Source of the DNA: Rotaria macrura
Lineage: Eukaryota > Rotifera > Eurotatoria > Philodinida > Philodinidae
NCBI GenBank assembly: GCA_900239685.1
Contig: OENT01000245.1
Span: 62,001-126,000, forward strand
Length of the DNA stretch: 64,000 nucleotides
Direction: 5' to 3'
Part shown: in pieces, positions 26,401-38,813 of the stretch
Position numbering within the stretch: position 1 is the stretch's first letter
Layout: every line of letters starts with the position of its first letter
Position numbers and translations under genes: made by a program
Notes under the pieces: generated by a model
What the model saw: the letters and a program-made list of their open reading frames with translations, nothing else
The model's database searches: none
What the model was told of the DNA's origin: nothing

Positions 26401-29330
26401 TTCAATACAAACAAGTACCACAGGAAGTAGTTCATCGAGCGGCGTATCAAATTTAAGTAGTCCTACAAACATAGTAGCACAAACGGCGTTCACAAGTTTC
26501 TCATCGCCGTCATATACAGGTACTTATAAAGAAAAAGTGAATGCTATTTTCTGTGCTGTTTCAATATGACTTGCTCGAATATTTTGTTTCATTTTCCTTT
26601 CAACGTTTATATATATATATTTAATAATATTTTCCTAAGGTTCAGAAACAAGTGAACAAATAGCAATTTCAACTCAATCATCTATCAGTCCACTTACGGT
26701 TTCGACAGCATCGGCAACAATGTCAACAAATAATATAACAACAATGAGCCTTTCCAGCATTACACCAACTGCTAGTCCTATAGGAAATATTACCGTCGTG
26801 GCCAATCTATCGACGTCTACTACTTTAACTACAACTCAGGCAACTACAATGTTAAGTAATAGTAATAGCTATACATCAATCATAACAGCAACAGTTATGC
26901 AAACAACTACTAATACCACAGGATCGCCAAATAATACGAATACCACAGGATCTACGACTAGTGCTGTCACAACAACGCCTACAGCTACAAATTTAATATT
27001 CACTAGTATTATTACTGATTATCTTTTCAGACACTGCTCAAATCATGCTTATGTTTCATTTTAGTCTTCAAAATTTTCAGAACACAAAGTTTTGATCCAA
27101 ATAATAGTATTGATCAGAATAATGTTCGGCAAGGCTTACTCAACGCTACAAGTTTTGCCTTGCAATGTGCAAGTAATTCATCCGGCACAGGTTGTGCGTC
27201 ATCATCCCGACGCAAGCGTGCGACACCGTCCAATTACAATGTTAATTTAATTCTGCCCATAACTTTGGTAATAAACACAGAGTATTCTTGATTGAGTTCT
27301 TCAACGCAATACATTCTCTCTATTGATTAAGGTTTCCGATTCTACTGCGAATCCAAAATTATATAAAGTAAATTACATTGTGACTGACTCAAATAATCAA
27401 CCATTGCCAGCCGCAACAGTTCAATCAGCGGTACTTGCTCTCCCACCAGGTGAAGCAGTTGCTCTGTTTGGTTTTCAAATTGATGGTAATTTAATTCAAA
27501 GCCCGAGTTTTTCAAGTGCTACAACTACAATATCGACGTTAACTACTGATAATAAACTATGGATTATTGGAGCAGTTCTGGGACCTATAGCTTTTGTTTT
27601 ACTACTCATTGGTTTAGCTGTATTGATTTATTTTAAATGTCGAAAAGAAAGACAATATGAAAACACTGCTGAAGTATATTCATTTTACTAATCTGAAAGT
27701 TTATGCGTGAAAATATATTGTTTTAAATATTTTCTAGGCCTTTTATAACGAACCACAACCATCAGCTCGAGCATCGGTAAGTTAATAGAGAAAAAATAAT
27801 CATCTACTTGATGTCGTCTTCTATTGAATAGAATTATCGAATAACTTCAAACGAGTCGAGAAACGAACAAGCTCCATCTCTTAATAATCCACGTGTATTA
27901 TCTCACAATGATGTTTTACTTGGTAATACTGCAACATTGAAACGGTTACCACCGATCGAATTACAAAAAACGTCCCATAATATTCCTCAATATCCATCAT
28001 CAGTTATCATACCAATGCAAGAAATACGTCGTCAGAATGATGTTGAACGTTGGCGAAATAAAATTCATCTACAAGAAAAGTTTGAAGTAACTGAAAATTC
28101 TCTTGCAAAACATACAGAAGAATGAACATCAAATAAATATTGTCTTTTCTTTTAGCAACATTATGCAAATCCATTAAATGATATTGATAGGTTTCAACAT
28201 TCATCTACATTGAGACAAGCAACATCTCGTAAGTATCAGGGAATTAGTATAAACGAGTTCGTATTTGAAATTCTATCACGCGAGTAAACATAACTCTTGC
28301 TTTGAAAACAGAACAGGCTTCTCTATTTATTTGTCTTCCGATAATCTAAACGCATTTCTCTTCAGCTGCAACAAATCGTTCTCGATCTTATCAATACAAT
28401 AATACAGTTTTTGAATCTGATCTTATCAATGATTCTACTCGATCAGTTAATCAAATGAATAAACATGATCAACTGCTATCAACTCAAGCAGCTCGCCGAA
28501 CACCACAAACACTTGAAGATGACGTTGGACGAACAAAATTGCATCGCTTATTAGACGAAGTATTAGATCAAGCTGAGCCAGAACAAATGTATGATGCAAA
28601 TTCTGACAATGAGCAACGAAGGCGACGACGACAAAACCGTCGCATTCACCCAAGATCATACGATCCAAATGATCCTCGTAGTATCATCGATGATGAGCAA
28701 TATCATCATACATCCGTTTTGGCACGAGTGACTGAGCGTCCTGATAAATCAAGTCTACGTATTCATCATGATCCATATGAAGCAGGCGATCGTGTACATG
28801 AAATACAACATTCTCTGCCTGTTGCATACGAACCTAAATATCCATATCATACTGATGATGTTAGACAATATTACACAGAATCTTCTAATCGCTCGTATCC
28901 ACCATTCTTGTATAATGATCCAATGTTAACAGATCGAACGAGAATAAACAATGATACGTATGGTGCTCGAAATCGTGAACCTCGTAAACGCATTCAAGCT
29001 GATCGTGAATTTGCAATGAATGATAATGGTAATGCTATTCCACAGCGTCAGCATAGATTCGATGATAATTTCGTTTATATTGATACGATTCCTAAAAATC
29101 GAGATCCTACACGTGCAGAAATTCACAATCCGTGGACAGAAAGACACGATGATGCTGATGAACAATTCTTTCATTTGAATCCATCCGACTTAAATAAACG
29201 TAATGATTATCATGATGAATATGCACTGGCTAAACAAAGCGTTTTAAATACGAAAAGTTTAATATCAGCGATACATGATGAATTACAACACATTGTTTCA
29301 GACCCATCGTCGGATAATCAGTATTTCTGA
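20472..29330 (+). CDS. Large WSC-domain, mucin-like single-pass membrane protein
   Basis: Exons: 20472-20526, 20596-20895, 20966-21110, 21215-21363, 21440-21469, 21606-21617, 22866-25682, 25999-26328, 26400-26519, 26640-27005, 27065-27267, 27332-27673, 27738-27776, 27832-28086, 28156-28228, 28366-29330; every junction keeps phase, giving about 2066 aa. Order: signal peptide (1-19); WSC domain 1 (about 23-112, YLGCF start, CRCG core); WSC domain 2 (about 125-212, YEGCFDY, CHCGNS); about 1200 residues of Ser/Thr-rich stalk with degenerate repeats; a SEA-like membrane-proximal segment with furin-type RRKR at about 1490-1493; one membrane helix (about 1585-1609, WIIGAVLGPIAFVLLLIGLA); and a cytoplasmic tail of about 450 residues rich in Arg, Asp, His, Asn and Tyr. 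WSC modules bind glycans in fungal wall sensors and occur in animal Kremen and polycystin. A glycan-binding surface sensor or mucin is inferred. Exons 5 and 6 (30 and 12 nt) are the least certain. Confidence 0.8.
21618..22865 (+). other. Long intron before the mucin exon
   Basis: 1248-nt intron joining microexon 6 to the 2.8-kb Ser/Thr exon (g|CC AAC AAT CCT restores the frame). A possible alternative 3'-terminal exon follows the acceptor TTCTTCAG near 21959 and would give a short frame ending at 22011. That would yield a secreted WSC-only form; weak evidence. Confidence 0.5.
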
Positions 29331-30900
29331 AAAAATATTTGTTTTTTCCTTTATTTTCTTTTTTGTTTCTATTGCTAATGACTATTCTATAAAAGTGTGA
29401 TAAATGCATATATTATTTTGGCTCAAGAATGCAGCTTCTTGATTTAAGTGAAAAAAGAACAGAAACAGTATTTTTTATTTTGATCTTTTGCTGTGTTTAC
29501 GTCTGTAAATTTTTGCTTGCTTCTGTAAGGAAAATCTTATTTATTACTGATTTAGTTGTCTATTTTAAGCCTTATTTTTTTCTTGGTTTGTTTTTGCATT
29601 TCAATAAATAATGCTTATTTTATTGCTATTCAAGGAAGTAAATAGTTGCACTTTTGTCTCCGATTTTAATTACAGTGTTTTTAAATTGAGTTCAAGAATT
29701 ATTATGGATTCGTTTTCTTAAACATATTATAAAGATCTGAGCCAATATTTGCTGTTCTCAGATTTAGAATCTATCTGATGCAAACGAAAAAATCGAGACT
29801 TTGTACTTCGACGTCTTTTGGAAGTACAAGGAATGTACCTCAAGTATGGAAGTATTGCCTTTTCTCCTTGATCTAATGTAAACACTTAAGTATAGCAGAT
29901 GTGTTTAAAAGAAGGTTGAATCAATTCATTTAGTTACTTGCATATGAGACAAGATTAAAATCAATAAATTTTACTGAAAATTTTGAATAGAGACTGACAA
30001 AAGAATAGGTGTAGGTTCCTCAATTCTGGATTCGACAGACGCTATATTTAATAGTTTAAATCGAAGTATTGTTTTTTTTTGATGAAAGCATTATATGATT
30101 TCTCGAAATTCGTAGTAGTTACTATTACTAGGTTTGAAACAATTCAAAACTATTCATAGCTCTCCTAGATTCTGATTATAGAAATTTTAACTAAACTGTT
30201 GTTTGATCTATTCTATGATTGACATCATTATGTACGAGCTTTCATATCACTGCTAGTGAATTGGGGTTTGTGAAAAAAAGTGTAAAAAGAAAGTATCGAA
30301 AAGGAAAATGTCAAAATAAAAATCAATAGAAAAGGAATATATGAACATGAAATTTCGAATGTTTCAAGTTAACATGAGCATAATTGACTTCATATAATTG
30401 ATTCCAAGTGAACAGGCTTGTTTTGAACACTTTTTATTTAACTGGATTCTGACACAACTGAGTCGAAACAATCAATAGTAACAAGTCATTTTCATAGTAG
30501 ATTTGATAATTTGCATGATATGGGTTTCGTGACAATGAAATTTTTCTAATTCAGAAATGAAGTGAGATATTTTAGGGTACGCGTATGGGTGTGTATTGTT
30601 GTCGGTGCATAAAAGTATGATACTAATCAAAGCAAACCTATACCCTGAGCGACATCCACCACCAGAATACATCAGTACCTTTTTATCCTGACTGATACTT
30701 CCAGATATACCCCACACCTACACTAACTTCTTAATATTTCATATGATAATTAACGAGTTTTATTTTATTTCAATATAGTGTTTTACATCGTGATTAACTT
30801 TTGCAAGGACATGTATACAACATTCGAGTCACAACAATAAAACACATCATATATACTTTTTTTAAATAACAACTAAGGCCAACAAAATATTTTCAAAACA
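29331..30900. other. 3' UTRs of two convergent genes and spacer
   Basis: No coding sequence recognised. AATAAA at 29603-29608 is a plausible end of the WSC-mucin mRNA, and TTTATT near 30760-30770 (AATAAA on the minus strand) a plausible end of the cyclin H mRNA. Confidence 0.5.
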
Positions 30901-33706
30901 TCAAGGCTAGAAAAGAAAAGAAGACATAACAATGAAATCATTAAAACACAATATTGAGTAAATACTTACTAAATTTCTTGCTTCATAATCTGTCAACGTT
31001 TGAAATTGTTCAAGACGTCTCTTTTTGTATTCATCTGAACGTGGATCATTATCGACATTATAACATCTATCTAATTTTTCAACTATTTGTTTGACTTCAC
31101 CTTTTTTGAATTTAGGTTGTGCAACGACAACACTGGCAATTACTTAAGTATAAGACACCATATACATTCATTTCATGTGATTCAACTTCAAAATATTTTC
31201 CAAATAAAAACTTACATTTTATAGCTTCTTTTATTTTTTGCATCTGCATTGACTCTAATGAGCCATAAATATGTTTAAGAATATATTCATCAATATTAAC
31301 GATTGCTTTCACTGAAGCATATGAAAGTGCTGTGAGAGCAATCTAAATGGAAGCAATTCTTTTCGTTTTGAATTTTTTTTGAAAAAAATCAATATTCTAC
31401 TTGTGATGGAGGAAATAGAAAATAGACATCTGTTAATAATGTTTTATCAAGAAATTCATAGCCCTTCAAACGTAATTGGTCAGCAAGATTGACGTTGTCA
31501 CGTAAATAATGAGTCTAAACATTAGAGAAAAAAATCCTGATGATTCAGAAAAATAGTAGTATAAGATCTGAAATTCTAATATATTTTGGCAACAGCAAAA
31601 ACTTTAACGAATCTTCCCAAAACATCGATAGGAGAAAAAATCCAGTGATGCAACAGAAGTAAGAAAGAAACTATAATCTATTCCAGAAAAGAAGACACAT
31701 GATTGTTTTACTAAATAACTTTTGACATTTCATAGCATAGATAAATTGAAAAATCAAAATATTTTCAAGAATGTTCTCTTCACAAGACATTGCACTTGAA
31801 AAAGGTAGCCATTTTCCAAGCATAGCTCGCACAAGACATAGGTTTATATGAAAATAGAATATCTCGTAGAAGGACTATGTTCTCGAGTTGAAATCCCGAC
31901 AATTATTTTCTCTATGACAACAAGACCTAGTTGAGTGCAAGCGTAAAGGGCAAAATTACATCATTCACTTGGTTGGCGCTGTCTATGTAATAGCGTCAGT
32001 TTCAAGTACAACGATTATATTGCTGGAAGGAAATTTTCAGGGGCCATTACCTTCACGGAATTTTAAGTATTTAATTCGATTTCACCTTATTCATAGTCTC
32101 TGAACTAGAAAGTAATTCATCGATTGATACTAACTCGCCTGTGAGATATAAATTTCAGAACATAATCCGCTCTTCTAAATAATGACATTCTGTAAACTAT
32201 TATCTTACTAAAAAAACTACTAGATCATCGAAAAAAAACTACAGATAACAACATCGTCTTCAATACTTTTATTTGCATAAAATTCAATATCGCCTGAGAG
32301 CACAATGCATTATCAAAATGATTAGCATTGAAAACAATGATGAATGATGAGCATCAATTATTTCAGACCTCTTGCAATCTCTTGAAGATATAAAAATCAA
32401 CGTAAAACAAATTCTATAGTTGATTTCTCACATTGAAAATGACGGCCTCTCATCATTTGCGAAGAAAATTCAGGTTTTAGTAAACTATCTAAAACTTTTA
32501 ATTTATAGTAACAACTGATTTTTCATTAGTATCAAAATAAGAAGTACGATCTATTTTTTATTCTTGTCGATCGTTAGATTATTGTTTTCTTATATCAAGT
32601 TTGTTGATCGATTTCTCTTCAATCGTTTAACTTATTTCTATGGAATTGTGATGAGAGTTCTTGCTTGCATACACAATACATCTGTGGCAGTTGAACATGT
32701 TCATATTTCTAGTATGTGCACTTCAACAATTTCGATATTGTCTTTCAGGAACAAAGTAACATTTTCAGAGATTTGTCAATTCTTTTTGTTTTATGTATTT
32801 GGCATCTAATTTGAACTGATACCATTTTTCATTTTAGATTTAAACGGTGAAAATGACTTTATTCGTGATGAGTAGAAATGTACTTTATTATGCATGACTA
32901 GAATTTCATGTAAATGAAATAATCAAATAGAGGATATTTCCTTTCGGCTGAAAATACTATTCAAATTAAATTTTTCATTCTTCATTTCAATCAATCAATG
33001 CTTACCTTCAAATCAATAATCAGTCCTTCAAATGGTCTGTATGCTGTATGTATAACAAGTTGAAAATTCAGTTTTTCAATAAGTAACAATTCATATGATA
33101 ATAAAATATCAGCTGTTTGATCGAGATTAGTACTATTTTTAATATTGTTAAGAAAATCTGTTATTGATATTCGTAATTCTTCTGTTTTACATGTTAAATA
33201 AACGCATATTAAACTAGAAGTAAAGATGAATATTGGAGAAAACGTAAAATAAAAACAGAATTTTTTTCATGATTTCAAAACGAGTGATTTACTGTATGTC
33301 TCTTGGATGATAATCCATGACAGAATTATTCAAATAAAATCTTTTAAAATATTGCATACAAACAGCCTATGATTATCAACAAGTATAATACAAATTCTTT
33401 TTTTTTCCTGATACATACGATAGCCATTTTCGTCATGGGTGGTTCGAATTTCTCACAGAAATCTTTTAATTGTGCTTCATAGTAACGTAAAACCATGGCT
33501 TCTTCATCAACTGTTAAACATTCGGACGTCTTCAATTTAGAAAGAAAAAGCATATATTAAGATTTAAATAAATAATTGCTCTATTTTATGATGTTTGTTC
33601 TTCTTACATCTTGTTTGACATATGCATGATTCGCGTTTGTACGTAATGCTTTTAGTTCTTCAACAGTAAATAACCATTTATTATATTGTGTACTTAAATG
33701 ATACAT
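30901..33706 (-). CDS. CCNH: Cyclin H (CDK-activating kinase / TFIIH subunit)
   Basis: Regulatory subunit of CDK7-MAT1, the CAK and TFIIH kinase module in the nucleus. Minus-strand exons: 33706-33608, 33529-33419, 33366-33293, 33213-33006, 31514-31401, 31342-31216, 31142-30970, 30906-30901; 303 aa (human 323). The N-terminus MYHLSTQYNKWLFTVEELKALR matches the cyclin H N-helix. First cyclin fold: YYEAQLKDFCEKFEPPM, YFKRFYLNNSVMDYHPRDI, LTCKTEEL, ELLLIEKLNFQLVIHTAYRPFEGLIIDL. Second fold: FLDKTLLTDVYFLFPPSQIALTALSYAS. The terminal exon is six nucleotides (Pro-stop), so the acidic C-terminal tail of vertebrates is missing. Intron 4 is 1.5 kb. The ATG lies directly after TTTTTCTAG, which is at once a splice acceptor and the stop codon of NUDT22. 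Confidence 0.93.
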
Positions 33707-36700
33707 CTAGAAAAACAAACGAGAATAAGTTGTCAATGCCACATGACAAGCTGGTGTCATTGAAAGAAGTGTTTGACAAGGATTTAAAAGATCAGATATT
33801 TTATCTATAGGCCAAAATTTTAGTTCACTCGTTTCATTAGCTTCCGCGTGCGTTTGAAGATCGTATCGTTGTTGAAATTCAGTAGATAGCATCGATGTTC
33901 TAGAAAATTAAATCAAAATTTTAAATTCCTTCCTGATTTTACAGTAAGACTCTCTTGTTCGTAACTGACCAACTGGAATAACCCATTCCGATAAATCAAG
34001 CTCTTTATACGGTTACAAAATATTCCAGATTGTTCTATTAGGTACAAATGTATTCTCTTTAACTTTGATTGCTAAGATCTGCAATGCAATCAATCGGGAG
34101 TACGTGGTACAATAGTCAACTAACTTCTAATTACTACTTTTTATATTGAAAAAAAAATGAATGAATTTTAAACAAAATTTATTCTAGAATTTTACTATGG
34201 TTTCTTTTCTAGATTCAAGATGAAATATATTCATGATTACAAGATTCCAGAAATGATCCTTTTTCTTAGTCGTAAAGCATCCAGTGGATATTTATGTTCC
34301 TAATACATCAACCTGTTTTCAATATTACTTATCTTCTCATGGATTTACTCTCTCTCTCATTTCGATAAGAAACAAGGCATCTATTATGCGATAGAGCTAA
34401 TCTAAATGCTATCTTCTCACATAGAGAGAATAGTCGAGTCAATGTCAAATAGAGAAAGTAATCGTTCAATTTAGTTCTTCTAATATTATTTGACATTTTT
34501 GATTCTTATCATTTTGATGTGTTTTGCTAATAGTACGAAGTTTACACTTCATACATACCTGAGACAAAATTCAATAGCCGGTCGACCATATTGAAGTTGA
34601 TTTCGTACAATAGCCATTATAAAGAAAAATGAATCAACAAGAAGACTATTTCGATCAACATTTGTTTCATCAACACATTCAGCGATTATTGATGATATAA
34701 TTTCTTCGACGATATTTTCTTTCGAGAATGTCGTTAAATTTCTAAAAGCACGAGGAAATACATTATTAAGTACATCGTAGTTTATTTACTTTTTCTAAAA
34801 TACTTCTATGCCAAAGAATTAAACAATATACGATAGAGTAATATCTCAGATGATTCCTTGTTTATCGATTCACATGAAACAATTTTCTTTGAAACATTAG
34901 AAATTCCCTGTTTTTTTCTCTTCTATTGATACAGATCAATAATTTCTTAAGAAACATAAAGATCGAATATGAACTTGCACAATATATTTTTCATATAATT
35001 AGATAGTCAAGAGTAAAAATCTTGTTTCTAATTATTATTCAGCATGCAATAGTCTGTAGTACATGAAATAAATACGGAGATGTTCCATAATAATGTTTGC
35101 TCAGTTTTTGTTTTACTCAATATCTCAGTATAAGTAAATGATAGCATCTTGATCTCTTCCTCCCACAATGTGCCATGGAATTCTCTTCAAGTATTTATTA
35201 ATCCTAATCTAAATGAAAGAAACTTAATGTTTTTATAGATTTTATACAGTAACTGCATCTTTATTTCCCACTTATTTCTCTTAGCAACAAATTTCTCTCA
35301 TACAAGCAAGGATTAAATTTTTCAAAACATAATATAGTGCTAATAGATAGCCTTTGAAAGTCTCAACTAACTGTACAATTTCCTAATGCTCATTCTTGTC
35401 GTTCGATAGAATTTTCTGATAAGTCAATGTTTTTTTCTATAGTTACAACATTTTCTATATTCTACTGATTTCTTGTGAAAAAAATCGTTCTTAATATTGT
35501 ACAGATGACTGTAATGACTTAGTTTTTGCAACATTTTAATACAACAAATTTATCATTCTACTCTGAATCTAAATAACGTGTGCTGTTAAATTCTTTGTTT
35601 GAATGAAAATCGGCACATTGTGAAGGAACCAATTTTCGTTTTAATAACTCGTGTAATTCATTTCTAAGTCCTCAAAGCAGAGTTCGATCAAATACTGGTA
35701 AATTATTTTCATAGAGTACTCGATATTTATTCGAAATACAAAATATTCAGTTTCGTGTATGCGCTTGCTTATGTCACGAAAATATATGAAAAACAAAACA
35801 CAGTAAAAATGAATGGACTATAGATACAATTCATAAAGTTACATTATAAAAACATTCAGTTACTTTCTTTTGAAATTAGATACATAGAAGTTTGTAAATA
35901 ATTTGACGGCGCATCTTTCGAGAAAGTAATGTAGATTTTATCATTTATCTGTACTGACATATAGGGCAAAACAAAAAGTGTGCAAACTTTATAGTATAAA
36001 CGATACAATCATAATAATCAAACGAATATCATATAGGAATTTTAGTTGACAGTGATGGATTGTCTTATGTTACTATTCATTCGATTAAAAATCGATGCAA
36101 ATAAATTTAAAAATAATGCATGGGTATAAAGAACATTCATTTATGAATTTTACTATTCTCATCAAAATCATTTTGTACAATACTTCGGTTCTCCATATTA
36201 TCTTTTTAATTCTGAGTTACTTAATTGGTAAGAAAAATAAATTGTTCATGGGAAAAATCTATCATTATTTGCAATGATAAAAATGATATGTTAATTTGAA
36301 TGATTCTCAATATCTATCTTATTATATGAAACATGTGTATCCTTATATTGTCGCATATATTCATAAGATCTTAGATTTTATTAGAAGGTTTTATTGAACT
36401 TCCTCGTTTTCTATGAAGTTGATTTTTTCAATTATTAAATATCGTTGACATTTGCCGATGGATTTTGTCTCGTATGCAAAGGTAAGACCGAGAATATAGT
36501 TAGTTATCGCATGTGTCATAACTTCATTTATTTGTGTCAATGCTAAAGTACCTGTAGAAACTCATTTAATTTCCTGTTTATGTCTGAAATATCCTTTATA
36601 ATTTCCTTCATGTTTATTATTAATCCGTAATGTTGAATGTATCCAAGAAGTTACGTACTCCTGTATCATTAATTGTATCAAATTTCTTCTTCGTAAATCT

Positions 36701-37203
36701 GATTACTATTAATTATTATACCTTGGCTCTGAATGACCACCAGGTATATCATACGTATTTGGAAGATCAATACAAGCAGAACTTCGTTTTACTAAAACAA
36801 TATAATTGTCAGATGATATAAGAAGACAACCAACACCAAGTGGATGTGATAAATGATCCTCTTGTATATGTTGACGTATTTCATCAGGTAAAATTTGTTG
36901 TTGTGTGCAGATAAATGACTTGTAATCAGTGAGGCCTAGATTAAGAATAAGTTGAACTGATTTATCATCATCTTTCGTTTGCATTTCTATGGAATGTAAT
37001 CGAAATTTCGATTCATTATATAAAATACGTTCTGGTTTAGAATCATCGAGTAATGCATTCCATCTTTCATCTAGTTTTTGTTGAATATCTCTTGACAATG
37101 GTTTTGCATTATACAAAGTCGTATTGAAATTAACTGAAAATTCATTGTATTTCAATGGTTTTTGTAAATTTGATAAATCGATCCAAGTAGATGACATTGA
37201 CAT
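33707..37203 (-). CDS. NUDT22: NUDT22-like UDP-sugar Nudix hydrolase
   Basis: Mammalian NUDT22 cleaves UDP-glucose and UDP-galactose to UMP and sugar-1-phosphate. Minus-strand exons: 37203-36722, 34741-34559, 33899-33707; 285 aa (human 303). Family landmarks: ESKFRLHSIEM, LNLGLTDYKSF, HPLGVGCLLISSDNYIVLVKRS, DIPGGHSEP, then the Nudix helix split by an insertion (VEEIISSIIAECVDE, keeping the metal-binding Glu pattern), RPAIEFCLR and an ELKFWPIDKI segment matching STGIFFVE of the human protein. The 1980-nt intron 1 is the longest in this cluster. ATG follows an acceptor directly (GTTTTAG|T-ATG). An alternative start at 37224 would extend the frame through that acceptor. The stop codon TAG touches the cyclin H ATG. 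Confidence 0.88.
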
Positions 37204-37305
37204 ACTAAAAACAATTGAATTCATTCAATAAAGAAACAAGAAAAAGACTTTCGTTTATGCAAACATAACTATCTTTTATTGAAGAGCAAACAAAAAAACA
37301 AAAAA
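37204..37305 (-). promoter_or_regulatory. Intercistronic region mL66-NUDT22 with polyA signal and splice acceptor
   Basis: The 102-nt gap holds AATAAA on the minus strand (plus 275-280 of 37,000) about 30 nt after the mL66 stop, then a U-rich stretch ending in a splice acceptor (AG at 37206-37205) one base before the NUDT22 ATG. This is the layout of an operon junction processed by 3'-end formation plus trans-splicing. Confidence 0.6.
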
Positions 37306-37845
37306 TCATGGTCCAAGATAATGACCCTTTTTTTGTAATACTTCGTATTTTTCCCAATATGAATTAAATTGTTCGAATTCGGGTCGTAGTGTTGGATCGA
37401 CAAGTAATGGTTCACGTTTCGTTACAGCTACGGTTGGATACGATATTAAGCCTGTCATTCGAGCCTGTCGTATTAATGTGTGTAATTTCTCATTTTGTTT
37501 TGAGCATAAACCAGTTATTTCCGGTGGGAGTATGGTACCGTCTTTTCGAAGATATTGACGAAGTACAAGAATATCCTTTGTTTGTTTTTTTTAATAAACA
37601 TACACATAGATAGTTTCTTGACAAATAGAATTCAAAATATTTTCTCCTACGGTATGTTGAATATGAATTGATCGGCGGTCTAGTTTGCACCAAATACAAA
37701 CTTCTTCTGGTCCAGATAACTTTAAAACATTTTTTTCATTATCATCAATATATTCGCCTTCATACTAAGGGAAAATAATTCAATCGAATACCAAGTCATT
37801 TAATTGAACTTACTGTTATCACATTGCCTTCAATTTTTTCCGTAA
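37306..37845 (-). CDS. MRPS18A: Mitochondrial ribosomal protein mL66 (bS18-like, MRPS18A), 5' end unresolved
   Basis: Component of the mitochondrial large ribosomal subunit. Supported minus-strand exons: 37845-37814, 37764-37651, 37575-37306, read in phase to about 138 residues. Key features: EKIEGNVIT, a CIWCKLDRRSI segment with the CxxC of the bS18/mL66 metal site, and DILVLRQYLRKDGTILPPEITGLC followed by a helix (QNEKLHTLIRQARMTGLI), all characteristic of the MRPS18A branch. The C-terminus ends in KKGHYLGP-stop. The first exon with ATG and mitochondrial presequence was not found with confidence. It probably lies within 37850-38660. Head gene of the mL66-NUDT22-CCNH cluster. Confidence 0.8.
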
Positions 37846-38658
37846 CTAGCAAATAAAATTTAAAAGAAATTTTTCATTACTTTGTTTAACAATGAATTCT
37901 ATTGAAAAAAAACAATTCTCCGGTTTCCATCTTTTCAAAATAATGATTTTTCATTTTAGGTATCATTTTGTTTCTCTTATATTCAGAATCGAAATTGAAA
38001 TACTGTTAATGTTTTGTTAGAAAAGTACTAAGCTATGTTCTAATATGTATTTTGGTTTTTTTTGTTCGTTCGAAATCAAGTCATTCGGTTAATTGCTTTC
38101 AATCTAAAATGTTTGACGTTGAATAGCTCGATTCAAACTTCGGAATGCTTTGAACAAAAGCTCAGTATACTTAGCTAATTGCGGTTGTCAACTATCGTAA
38201 TGGATTACATTCATTTTCAATTTAATATCTCGATTTCCCCAAGGAATATGCGAGAAACTGATTTTCGATTTAAAACTTGGCCACGCAAACGACCCCTGAT
38301 AAGAATAATTTTTAGGAGAAAATCTCATATGTTTTCGTTACTTTCATCTTACGATATGTCTATTTTGTGAAAACTAATGTTTCATTTTGAAACATTTTAC
38401 ATGTATATTTTACGAACTGGTTAGAATGAAAAAAAAATGCCACTCGTAATAGTGTGACGCGTGTTTCACAAATAGAAATGACTTTGTCGTTTATGATAAT
38501 ATTTTTTTGATGTTTTCGAGATGCAGAACTGATGCATTGATGAATATATTTAGAAATTTTTGTCTTCTTTTTACAGATCGTTTTTATTCTACCGACAGGT
38601 TTGATATCATTGGTTTTAGGCTACTAGTAAATTTCCCAGTAAAGTATTGTTGTAGAAT

Positions 38659-38813
38659 TTAATCTGATTGTAAACGTGCCATGGCATACTTAGAATATAA
38701 ATATTCTTCATATTTCTTAACAGAAGTCACGCCATCGATTTCAATATGAAAGCCAGAAAAGTCTAATATTTCTGCATCAACAGGCAAATAATCGGAATTC
38801 TTTTTAGGGCATC
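38659..38813 (-). pseudogene. Unidentified C-terminal coding exon or gene fragment
   Basis: On the minus strand an acceptor (GAGTTCAG) is followed by an open frame of about 50 codons containing SDYLPVDAEILDFSGF and ending KYAMARLQSD-stop. Codon use looks coding, unlike the flanks. No upstream exon could be joined, and I do not recognise the family. It may be the last exon of a small gene between Munc18 and mL66, or a relic. Confidence 0.35.

Noticed and set aside
30472-30717. Minus-strand 81-codon frame downstream of cyclin H
   Set aside because: Lies beyond the cyclin H stop at 30901; no family match and no splice link in phase.
33005-33005. Possible separate gene split of cyclin H at its 1.5-kb intron
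   Set aside because: Both halves form the two cyclin folds of one protein and join in phase 0 (LIIDLK then THYLRD).
38107-38179. Minus-strand frame LLFKAFRSLNRAIQRQ that looks like a mitochondrial presequence for mL66
   Set aside because: No ATG in frame, a stop upstream and no convincing donor joining it to the 37845 exon.
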